DNA from: Harmothoe impar
Lineage: Eukaryota; Annelida; Polychaeta; Phyllodocida; Polynoidae
DNA: 64,000 nt
Direction: 5' to 3'
NCBI GenBank assembly: GCA_947462335.1
Contig: OX381714.1
Span: forward strand, 59,441,800-59,505,799
In this document: piece after piece, positions 23,101 to 35,100 of the stretch
How the letters are laid out: each line of letters begins with the position of its first letter
Position numbering within the stretch: the first letter of the stretch is position 1
Translations under genes and position numbers: made by a program
Notes under the pieces: generated by a model
What the model saw: the letters and a program-made list of their open reading frames with translations, nothing else
Databases searched by the model: none
Told to the model about the DNA's origin: nothing

Positions 23101-26100
23101 TTGTGCTTCACACTTGATTAACTTTGATTCTTCCAAACTTTTGTTTATTCCATGATCTTTCACTGAAGATAAAGTAATTAATTTGAGTAGGTGGTGTGGC
23201 AGGATAGGGATTGTACAGCTGATTCCACCTTTGCTCTAATCAGTTAACTCTAAGTACTGCTATAATTTGTTCAAGCATCAAGCCGACCCTACAGGTTTGA
23301 TACAATCATAAGGAGCCAACACAGTGCACTAAAGCAGCAGTGGGAGTTACTCACCGGGGCAGTATTGGTGCCTCATGTGGTCCTTAGAGGGTTATTTGGG
23401 CATAGTCTAGTTCCTTTGAGAATTGTATGAATAAGAGTTGGTATAGTTAACACTTTTGATAACATTACCTTGCAGGCTCTGGGGTGGAAGTCAGTGACAC
23501 CCCCTGATGCCTGTACCCTGGGACGTTCTGTGGAGGGAGTCATCAACGGGCTGTTTGATCTGGTAGAGAAGTACCACGGCAAGATCATCACCTCACAGAC
23601 TTTGGGCTACATCACTGCTGCCAGAGCTGGTATGAGGTGTGTAAGATAATATTATATTTTTGTCCAATATGAAATGGTCTATATTGGGGCATTTTATATC
23701 AATAAGAAATATTTCTTTTTAAGAAATATATTGAATTTCTTGACTCAAATTTTTTTCTCCCAATCTAAAGTGAACATTAGATAAAAGTTATACATTTACA
23801 AGGTATCCAGCATATTACATACCGTAGGGAAACTAGGTTACCAGAATAAACTTACAGGTATATCTGTCAGATATAAAGTCAAGCCTTGATGGACTGTCCA
23901 TCTCACATAGTCTGGCATACATGGGATTCATCACGCTCTAGATGGAACAGTCTCATACATGAGCATATAAGTACTAGACATATCTGACAACCTTTTTGGC
24001 TGCCATGGGGCTAATAAGACTATCAATGTCTCAGTGTTAGCATTCAATATCTAAGAAAAACTTATAATTGGTGGCCTTTTCTCCCCTACAGCACCCCAGA
24101 GTTAGAGGATGCCCTGTCTATAGATGATGTTGCCTTAAATGACGTCTTCCAGTACCATCAGCCCCCATTGAGGCGTCTTGCCCCGCTCATTGCTGCCCGT
24201 ATACAGGTATCTGAATGTTAAATATGTTTTCTCATTATTCTTAGATGTACATTTAACTGATATTGCAAAGCATTTGGTGCAGATCCGAGAGTCCTATAAA
24301 ATGCTTTATCTATTATATTGAACGTACTGACAACCTTCTTGTACTAAGGGCCCCCTTTAAGTATGTGTTACTTTTCAGGTAAAATAGTGCCCCACAGGCG
24401 AATATTTAATATACACCAAGGGCCGGTAGATCCTGGGTGGATCATGTAAATACCCACAACTGGTGGGTGTTTAATTTTCCCTGAAATTTTTTTTCCCCTT
24501 TAAGGGCCTTTTATATACTAGAAGCATGTCTTCTTTTAAGATTTTTGAAATCTTTAACTACTGAAATGTTGAAATAACTATGTTTATTACATCCAATACA
24601 TAATGGTGCTCTGATCCCGGTAGGCAGAGATCCGTGAGTACCTGATCACCTCCGGGTCTGACGGGGTGCAGGTTATACGCTGGTACCACCGTCAGTTCCA
24701 GGCCTATGCGGAGAAGAGGTACCTGGGCACAGAACAGCAGCGGTGAGTCAGTCTACTTACAGTATTTAATATTCTTATTTCCTTATGTCATGGCAAATGA
24801 AAATTGATTACATGACAAGTGATTTTCAGTAGTTGTACATTGATACAAGAGCAAAGATAACACCTCTGTTAAACACACTTGTTGTTGTATTTAGGTTTAA
24901 TTATCCTGGGTATGTTCTACAGTACATGCCATGTATCATAATATCCCAGCGGGATCAGGCTGTGTCTCACGACCTTGGGACGATGTTTTTGTCTCTGACC
25001 GGGTGCCGTCTCTGACCGGGTGCCGTCTCTGACCGGCTGCCGTCTCTGACCGGCTGCCGTCTCTGACCGGCTGCCGTCTCTGACCGGCTGCCGTCTCTGA
25101 CCGGCTGCCGTCTCTGACCAGGTGTCAGAAAAAGGTGTTTTAAAAAGAATTATATTCATATATATAAGGATTTGGAAAAACGTTATGGCGGTTGTTCTAT
25201 AATCATAGTTATAATTATAATTAGCCTCCTGCTGTTAGTATTTTGACCTTATCAAGCGAAGCCGGTAAGAGACGGCACCCGGTCAAAGACGGCACCTGGT
25301 CAGAGACGGCACCCGGTCAGAGACAAAAACATTGTCCCAATGTCGTGAGACACAGCCATCAGCTCATTTATACTTAAGCTAATAGTTAACTGCAATAATA
25401 ATAGCATATTTCTTCAAGGATAAACTTTATAGCAATGTAATCCAATAGAAGAGGACGTTCATTCAACCACAGTAACTACAACCCGCTTTTATTCATCCTC
25501 CAGTAAAATAATCCGCACCAACCTTGTTGAGTTCTTCACTGGTAAATGGAGTAATGGTGTCAAGAAGGAATTCACAGACAGGAAGGGGACCAAGTCATCA
25601 GCTGACCGCTACGTAGCCAAACAGCCATTGGTGTTCTCTGAGGGAGACAGTGGCGCCATCTTCAATCTGCGTAAGATGAGTGAACTACCGTACCACCTGG
25701 TGCAGCTAGGGGACCTGCAGGGACTCAAGGACCACGTCTTCATGAACTTTGACTGGCTCTACAACAAGATTAGGGGTGTTGGTATCAGCGCGTGAGTAAA
25801 TGTATTTTGCTTGATTTTACAGTCAGGTGAAATGAGAGTAAGAGGCCACAAGGCAGAGGGATGGAGCCAGAGATTTTTCCAGGGAGTTGGTTACTAGATA
25901 CATCAATATAAAATGAATATTGTAAGGTTGGTAATTGCATTTATCATCAGACCAGCAATAATCAATTAAGTCACACCTTTGAATTACATTGTGAAATACA
26001 ATCTTCTGTCTGATTATTCATCCATCAATCCTGTCATGCAGTTGCAATGCAAAAGTGGGCATAGACAATTTGGAGAGCAATTTCGAGTGAAATCAACATC

Positions 26101-29100
26101 CATATATAGATTTGGATGCATAATTACCCCTGGCTCTTGTACATGACAGACACTTATTCAGGGTCTATATTTAGCTATTTCACTAGCACCCTCCGCATGG
26201 CACTTGAAGAAGACCAGTGTTTACCGAGCACTTAAACCCAATGGTACTGTAAATAAATTTCTCTTTGTAGATTTCATTTTAGATTTTTTTATAGAGTATT
26301 AGACGACTACTTCATGGCTACACAGGCTGGTGTGACAGATGATGAGGTAGATGCTGTCGGCAAGAGCCTGAAGTTGGCAAAAAGGGCCTTAAGGAGAGAA
26401 CCAAGACAGCTGGCGACTGAGCTGTGGGCGCGTCTTGGTAACGCTGACACTAAGAAGCAGCCAAACATAGCACACCTCCTGGAGGAAGCATCCAACATCA
26501 ACTTCAACTGCCTCTTCACCACACAAGGTGAGTAAGACCTTCCACTAAATATGGGGGGAATGCCAGTTAGAATAGTGCTTCAAGGAATGTAATACTAAAC
26601 CAAAACTACACGAGAAAGCATCTAGATTCAGTATGCATTGAGCATATGCCTCTGTGTATGGACTCGAGTGCATACACCTTGAGCATACAACCTCCTAGGT
26701 TAAAAGTATGCCTGTATTGTATGCTAGATATAATAAAACTGCCTACCTCACTTACCTTGAGAAACTATTTCACCTTTTGCATCCCCTCCATTCTTCCTCC
26801 TCTGCTTTCGTAAGGCTAACATGTTGTACTTCAGAGTATATCATGTACCATATCATCAATGTTGAGCGTGGGTGGTGGAGTGAGTGCTTTTGAAGCCTAT
26901 ATGCCTGATGGTAATAGACTGCTGTCATGTCTCCTTTCTTTAATAGTATATTAAATATATAGGTAATGTATATGGATCCTCACATAAGATACATGAACAT
27001 GATAATATAAGTAAAATCTTTACTATGGTAATTTAACTGCCACCAAACAAAGAGCAATACACATAATATAAACAGAAAGAGACTTAATGTAAATAACAAG
27101 ATGGTTGTATCTACACAAAGTGTTATTTGTCCGAGAGTAAAGTGATTTTCAACGAAGGGAGTGCCCATTTCTTAACAAGAGGGACCGTGCACCGTAAATT
27201 AGGCGCATGGACCCCTTTAAAGCATAATAGTGATGCACTTAAAAACTTTCTCTCAAATCAGAAGACATTTTGCCCCCCCCCCCAAGAGGGGTTTGAATTT
27301 GTTACCGCCCCCCCCCCCCACTCAAGCAGTTTAAATCCCTCCCCGTCCCCCCTTGTTATAAATGATCACCTCCTAATCTAGTCTTTCCTCATTACTTGTT
27401 GACAGCGTTCCTTGCAACGGCTGACAGCGGGGTCGTTGACAGGTTTACCGGACATGAGCAGAACGCTACAGCATTCACAGTCACCAAGGACCAAAAGACT
27501 CTGGTCTCAGGTAAGTCATCAATGTTAATGTAATTGTCATACCGGGCCATTGTCATCTAGCATTTAAGCCACTATGATCTAAAATGTGATATGCATGACA
27601 GTAAGTGACAAATACAATTGGCAATAGGTGTGTAGTTTGGGTTTATTCATAGTCCATATATTTAGTTCTTTAGCTAGAAGTTGAGTCTGGAGCCTTTCAT
27701 TGAATGCCATTACGTAATAGATAGACTATGGTTATGAGAGGCTAACTCAACATAACCACTGTAAGCTGGCTGGCACCCTTATAGGGTTAGCCTCACATAA
27801 CCATTGACTATCTGTTTTAAACCACAGCTGTAAGTTATGTGAGTCCACACAGAAATAACCAAGGTGTGAACTCCTTTGTCTCAGCCCTCTGCTGTGGTTT
27901 AATTGGCATTAACACCGACCAGCATTTTCAAACAAAGTGGTCTGCGCAATATGACCAGTTCAATAAATGTATTCCCTCAAAACATTTAGCATAGAAACTA
28001 AGTTTATTTTCCAACAATGTGGTATGAACTACAAAGGTTACATTTTATTTTACAAAGTAACTAAAAATTGCAAGGAACCAAAAATGTTCTTAGGCCAAAA
28101 GAAAAGAAGCTGTTTTTCAGGCAAGATGGTCCGAAATCGTAGGGTACGTAGTTTTTTTTTATCTTCTTTTGTATTCAGAGTACCAGGAATGAGTCGCAAA
28201 TTGCCACATTGAATTGGGACTCATCAGAAGGACTCCAATGACTAGGAATATCAAGGGATTGTTGGATGTTCACTTAAAATAGCCACTTCCCGAGGTCAAT
28301 CTTTATCAGGCCTCTTGAAATAAAAGGCAAACATCTGTCGGGGCACGATGTCACTGGGTGTCACCTGAACCCCGCAGGGGGTGCCATAACCGGCTGTTAT
28401 CGTGCATCGTGCCCTATATGTCCGAGGGACTTGTCAATGCAATCCAGTAAGGTAGGGAGCGGAGAACAGTCAGACAAGGGTTGGTAGTGTAACGGTTAGC
28501 ACGCTTGTCACCGGTGCGAGAGGTCTGTGGTTCGATTCTCAGCCGATCCAATGACTAAGTTTTCCGCGACCCCTACAATTCTATGGAAAAAACAAAACAA
28601 AAAAAAACTCCAAAATTGAGTGGGGGAAAGCGTACTAGGTGTGGTTGGGTGGCCTCAAACCACCACACATTTTATGTTTTTGGCTTTATGTGTCGTCAGG
28701 TGGGGGTGACCAGACGTTCCGGCTGTGGGAGATGAGCAGCGGGAAGGAGATCCGTAAGGTGCAGCTCCCAGAGGACGTCTACATGGACGTGTACTCCCCC
28801 GTGCCCGTCAGACTCTACCTGTGTAACAACGAGCGGGCCGTCGTGTTCGGGTTAGTCAACGAGGTCATCGTGTTTGACCTTTATAAAGAAACTATCCTAC
28901 ATCGCTTGGAGATGGAGGGAGATGCAGATGATCGAAATGGTGAGTCATCTCCATTTTTTTGCAGAACTTTCTTTTAGTATATTTTGATAATATATCAATT
29001 GGATAAATCTATGATTAGGTTGCTTTTGTTAAAAATCATATTGAATTACATTTAGAATACATAGTTACAGTGTCCAAGGGAAGCCTTCAATGAAAAAGCA

Positions 29101-32100
29101 TCATGGCTATTAAAATACCTTTAAGTTTGATTCAATTTTAACTTGGACTACCACTTGGTAGTCTACCTTCAATGTATTTAATAATTACTTTATGAGATTA
29201 TTTTCTTTTACAGTTTCCATCTATGTGGAGGGTGACAACCTGTATGCTGTCAACACAGGCAACATCCACACCCAGAAGATATCCACCTGGCAGAAGGTAG
29301 GAAGACACAAAGACTATGAGTTTTAGTCTGTTGACTGAATTGTTTCATTAGTTGAATGTCATCTGGATTCCAAGGGGATATAAAAATCTGACCTAACTAT
29401 CAAAAAGTAAAATGACTAGTTATCAGTCTGAAACAAGGAAGTCATGTGTGTTTATCTTTTACTTATATTAATTCAAAGATTTAATGAATGGCCTTTATAC
29501 CACTTTTGAATACTGGCATGGGTTATTCAATGGGTCAGCCAAGTACAGGTTTTCTTGTTTAAACTAAGGGAGTGGTCATTTTTTAACAGCGGCCAACCCC
29601 TTTGATCTATAGTAATGCGCAGGCTTTTTTTACTAAAAAGGGGTGCAATTTTTTTGGTCCCCTCCCTCAAGAGGGATCCACATTTTTTTGGTCCCCCCTC
29701 CCAAATCCACCAATCCCCCCCCCCCCGGGTGTTAAAAAATGACCCCTCCCTGAAGATGCTGCTGGGCATTGATTTAAGTTTTAACTCTATCTCCCCATAC
29801 AGGGAGCCACATACAAAGTCCCTGCTCCTGTTGAGCATGACGAACTCATCGACACCCAACCAAGAGACTTCCTCGATGGATGCCACGGCAAACTTGTTTT
29901 CCACCGAGCCTGCCAGCCCAATGCCCAGATAATTACCCTCAGTACTGGGAAGATACAAGACATCACCCTGATTGGTAATGCTAAGAAGACCAAGGAGACC
30001 GTTGTCCGGTTGGCGCTGACCCGTGGCGGCCATCTTGTCAGCTACCAGCTCACTCAGAAGAAAGACCCTGTTTACGAGTACAATGGTCAGATGGCGGTCT
30101 TCGATGTGCAGTCAGGGAAACCTGTGAAATCTGTGGGCGGTATCAGCCATGGACACTTACTAGGTGAGCTGAGTTTGAATAAAAATAATTGCTAGGTAAG
30201 TTTAGCTCGGTTGCTAGGTGAATTAAGCCTGAATGAGAACGTTTACTAGGTGAATTTACATTGAATGAGAATTATTGCCAGGTGAGTTTCCTCTAAATGA
30301 GCATGCTTCCTAAGTGAGTCCCAATTGAATGACAGTTGTTGCTGGGTGTGTTTAGCTAGAATCAGAATGATTGCTAGGTGTGTTTTGTTCGGATGATAAT
30401 GGTTGCTAGGTGAGTTTAGTTTGAATGAAAGTTGTTGCTAGGTAGATTAGCCTAAATGAGGTTAAATTTAGCTTGAATGAAAATGGTAGCTGGGTGAGTT
30501 TAGTTTAAATGAGAATGGTTGCCAGGTGAATTCAGATTGAATGAGAATGTTTGCTATGTGCGTATGTGGTCGAATGAGTATGGTGAACTTTGTTTGAATA
30601 AGGAAGTTTGATAGCTAGGTTTAATTGGAATGAGAATGAGAGTGATGGCTGCTAGAAAGTTCAGACATCCCCTTTGACACTTTTTAGTTGATACCAAATA
30701 AGGCCTCTTAATTTTTATTTACTAAACTTGTTTCATCTTTGTTCTTTGTGGTGCAGGGTTTGAGATCTTCTTCCCCCTGACAGAGAGGGACGTGCTGTGG
30801 ACCACGTCCAACATGGCCCAACAGGAGCTGATGGCCTTCAATACAGACAGCGGCAAGATCACCAAAGTGGTCAACAACAACACAAACTACATGCAGAATG
30901 CCGTAAATCAAACTTGCATTTTTTTCATCTATTGGTAGTGAAATGAATTTATTCATTGCAGATATGCATAGCAGATAGTTGTAGACTTGAAATGACGATA
31001 TTGGTAAACACCCAACAGAGGTTTGAATTTGAATATGCAGGAAAATCAGACACCTCTATCTCTTATAAGTGATGTGTAATATCATATAAAAGTATTTGTG
31101 GAATAAATGATGTTTGGTGAAATTGTACTTATCCCCTCAGCTTTGCTCTCAACTATGGTCACTCAATTAAAAAAACACAATTTTTCTATGACCCTAGTGA
31201 CTTCTTTAGGCTTTATTATGCCATTGTTGTCATGATGCATGCATACAGCCAACGTGAGTAGCTTGCCAGTGCTACATTCATTGTGAAGGTTTAGGGATTC
31301 TCTTCATGAAAATGTTTCCATGCACAGATTGGGATGTTGGATGGCCGGTTCCTGTTCACCTACCTCACTGACGGCACCGTTATAGAGTGTATGAGTTACC
31401 ACACGCTGGTCAGTGGTCAGCAGGACGCCGCGCCCGAGGAGGAAGAACTGGGACACCAGGTGTTAGATATAAGGTACCCCCTGCCTGACACTACAAGGTG
31501 AGGGTCTATAACTGAGATAAAGGACTGTGAATGACTTCCTGGTACTATAGAACCAAAAAGAGCCATAGCTATGTGTAAAGTAATTATCTGAATTGAAAAA
31601 AAAATCTAATTTTCTAAAGCAGCCAGACAGTTGACAGCAAAAAGGTCAGCTTTAAAAAAAGAATAATTAATCTCTTTTTCATTTTTGGAATAAAAAAGTA
31701 GATTTACAAAAGTGTGATCCTTCTTGGCTTCTGTATTACGCTGTATCAAGCAGTCAATACTGATATTTTGCACACACAAGAAAAACATCATAGCCGAATT
31801 AATAGACATTGGACTAGACTGACTTGTATTAACAATTTTATTACATATGACTCTAAATTAGCATAACGTACTATTACAGGTTCCACATCTATGATGCATT
31901 AAGCGGCCATTTGTCTATTTGGGACCTGGCTGCACGTCGGTGCGTTAGAGAGGGACTCACATGTAAGTATATTGTGAGGAAGGGTCCTGCTATGATATTC
32001 TGATCTTAGTTACTTACTACTGGCTTACAACCTAGTTAATCAATATTGGCTCCCTATAAGGCCAAGATGGGTTTGATAATGTTCAGTTGGTCAATACCGA

Positions 32101-35100
32101 GCAACAAAGTCTTTCCATTTCTTTAAGCATTAGGCTAATTTTTATGAGTATGGCATTATTGGTCATACATGTATTTAGTTTTGCCTCAGTCATTTTTAAA
32201 TATCAGTCGGTCAGTCTTGATGAATGCCCCGATGGCTAACCTGGGATAGCGACTACAGACTGTCCAAGATAGGGAGCATAGATCATCAGTGTGGCAGACA
32301 ACTAACCGTCCTTTTAGTGGATTACCTGCCAGAAATGCATACATTCATACCAATGGGACAAAATGATTGACCCTGATGACCAAATGTTAGTGTCTACCCA
32401 TGCTTGTACCTCGCAGACACGGCGGGGATGCTGACACAGTGGCCTACCACCCGGCAGAGTCTGGGGCTGGGGCTGGAGCACGGGGGCGGCATGAGTATGT
32501 CTCACCTGGACTGGCAGGTGGGCAAGCTGCTGCTGAAGAGTAAGGTTAAGGTGTACAAGCCTGTAGACCAGGGCACCAGGTGGGTGAGGACTTCTATATA
32601 TACTGTATTCAATGTAAGAAACTCCCCCACCCCCTTTTTCAATTTTATTTTTATGGAGTTCTTCAATCTTGTTACTTTTTTTAATGCTGAATGGGCACGA
32701 AGTGCCCCTGGTGGTGCCGCCAGGCACTACCAGGATGAGGCAGTATGATGTTTCCACTTCCCCAGTAGCCGCCATCTTGGATTAGGCCTAAGGTGTCACA
32801 ACACAAATTTATGCATATGAGATAACAATAATATTAATCAACGTTTAATAGGTCCTCAGATTGATTATAATCATACCTACCCCCCCTAAAGTGGACCCAA
32901 GGAATTCAATGGTTCTATCGGTTTGTTGCTAGTACTGCTGGTTGCCTAGCAACAGCTATTCTAATTGTTTATCTGCCTAGCAACACCCATTTCAATGGTC
33001 CTGAGGTTGATTATAATCATACCTATCAAACCTAATATGGACCCTAGGAATCCAATGGTTTAATTGGTGTGTTACTACTACTGTTGGTTGCCTAGCAACA
33101 GCTATTCTAATTGTTTATCTGCCTAGCAACCCACATTTCCATGGTCCTGAGGTTGATTATAATCATACCTATCCCCCCTAACATGGACCTAAGGAATCCA
33201 ATGGTTCTATTGGTTTGTTGCTTATACTGCTGGTTGCCTAGCAACAGCTATTCTAATTGTTTATCTGCCTAGCAACATCCATTTCAATGGTCCTGAGGTT
33301 GATTATTATCATACCTATCCCCCCTAACATGGACCCAAGGAATCCAATGATTCTATTGGTTTGTTGCTAATACTGCTGGTTGCCTAGCAACAGCTATTCT
33401 AATTGTTTATCTGCCTAGCAACACCCATTTCAATGGTCCTGAGGTTGATTATAATCATACCTATCCCCCCTAACATGGACCCAAGGAATCCAATGGTTCT
33501 ATTGGTTTGTTGCTAGTACTCCTGGTTGCCTAGCAGCAGCTATTCTAATTGTTAATCTGCCTAGCAACACACATTTCATTGGTCCTGAGGTTGATTTTAA
33601 TCATACCTCCCCTCCCTTCAAATATACCAACCATGTAGACATTATGTTCCTTTGAATGCAAGAATTGCAGTTGTTGCCTGCCTAAAGAAATGCTTGAGGC
33701 ATTTTTTTACGCGGTAACAACCACAATTCTTGTTTCACATCATTTTGTGACATGGAGCGCTTCACACCTGTGCAGTCATAAAGACGAGAAGAAGCCTTGT
33801 AGAAGCTACTTAGGTGTGCCAGTAGTCTGTATAAGACAGCCATGTAGGGCACTTATTTAGATGGATATTTGAGGCCGATTTTTCCACTTAAAATATTTCT
33901 TAAAGCGCCCAGGGTGTTTAAGGCCAAGCTAAGTGTGACTGCATATATAGGTGAGTGGAGGCCTTATAGAGGCCACAGAGGTGGGACAGTAGTTAATAAG
34001 ATCATAATATAGATATTTGAGGTGGATTTTTCCACTCAAAATATTTGTTAAACCAGGGCACCAGGTGAGTCTCACATACTTTAGACCTTAGTAACTTACT
34101 GGTGCTGCATTAGGACATCATGACAGTGCATCAACGCTGCAGGGTCAACATGATGCTTGAATGCAACACTGTGGAGCAACTCGCCAGGGCTGCATTCATG
34201 CATAATGAAAGCCAAGGGAATGATGCATTATGCAGTCCTTAAAGAGATAAGGGCATCAGAGTGCTTTAAGGCATCATGCTATTTGTGAATATGATGCATC
34301 AATGGAGCAAACAAACCAATACTGGTTTGATACACTCGCTAAGGGTCAGCATCATGCACCAAATCAGCAGAAGCAAGTTACTCGTTGTCAATGCCCTGGG
34401 GCATTAGGATAGCACATTTGAGGAATCATGTCATCCTTATAGGATAAGGATGTAGACTTAGACATGATGGTTCAAGCTCATCCAACCTAGCCAATACACT
34501 GGTCTTCTATTTAGCCCAAGAACAAAAATCCACATTTTCCCTCTAGATGACATAATTTTAATGCTTTGGATGCTAATTCTCCGTTAAAGCGTTCTAAAAT
34601 GTTTTTTATAAGGTGAAGTTGGACCAATGGTTCAATATTATATATGATTTTATTTCTGAACTTTTCAATATGATCTGTAATCGGCTGTTCATCTAGCCTG
34701 TGATCATCACTGATCAGTCTATACAAAATCCTGCCGGACACCGGCTATAGCCGGCAAAAAGCCTGCCGGTCCGGCAGCAAGGCTGCTTCTGCCGTCCCAA
34801 ATGTCAGGCTGTAATCCAGAGATCCTTGCCTACATGCCATTTTTTACGGCTTGTAAATCGGACCATTATTAAGGTTTCTACAGTGTAAAACAGAAAGCTT
34901 GAATATTTTCTGTAATGTTCTTTAGTAATTTATATAGTAAAATGATGAATGTTATTGTAGCATACTGAGGAATCCTATTCATGTAATACTATCAGTATTT
35001 ATAAACACTTGCGTTATACTTAGTTCTTAAAGATTGCACGCCAATATCCGGGCCTGCAAAAGTGAAGCCGGGCCTGCAAAAAGAAATTTCTGCAGGACCG

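Noticed and set aside
23629..23630. Earlier GT donor for exon 12
   Set aside because: Using it gives an in-frame TAG in exon 13; the donor after 23636 keeps the frame open.
24917..25159. Repetitive 80-codon minus-strand frame (RSETAAGQRRQPV repeats)
   Set aside because: Product of the 17-base minisatellite read in an open frame; no gene context.
28479..28550. Functional tRNA gene
   Set aside because: Mismatched acceptor and anticodon stems and an oversized loop make a SINE head or tRNA relic more likely.
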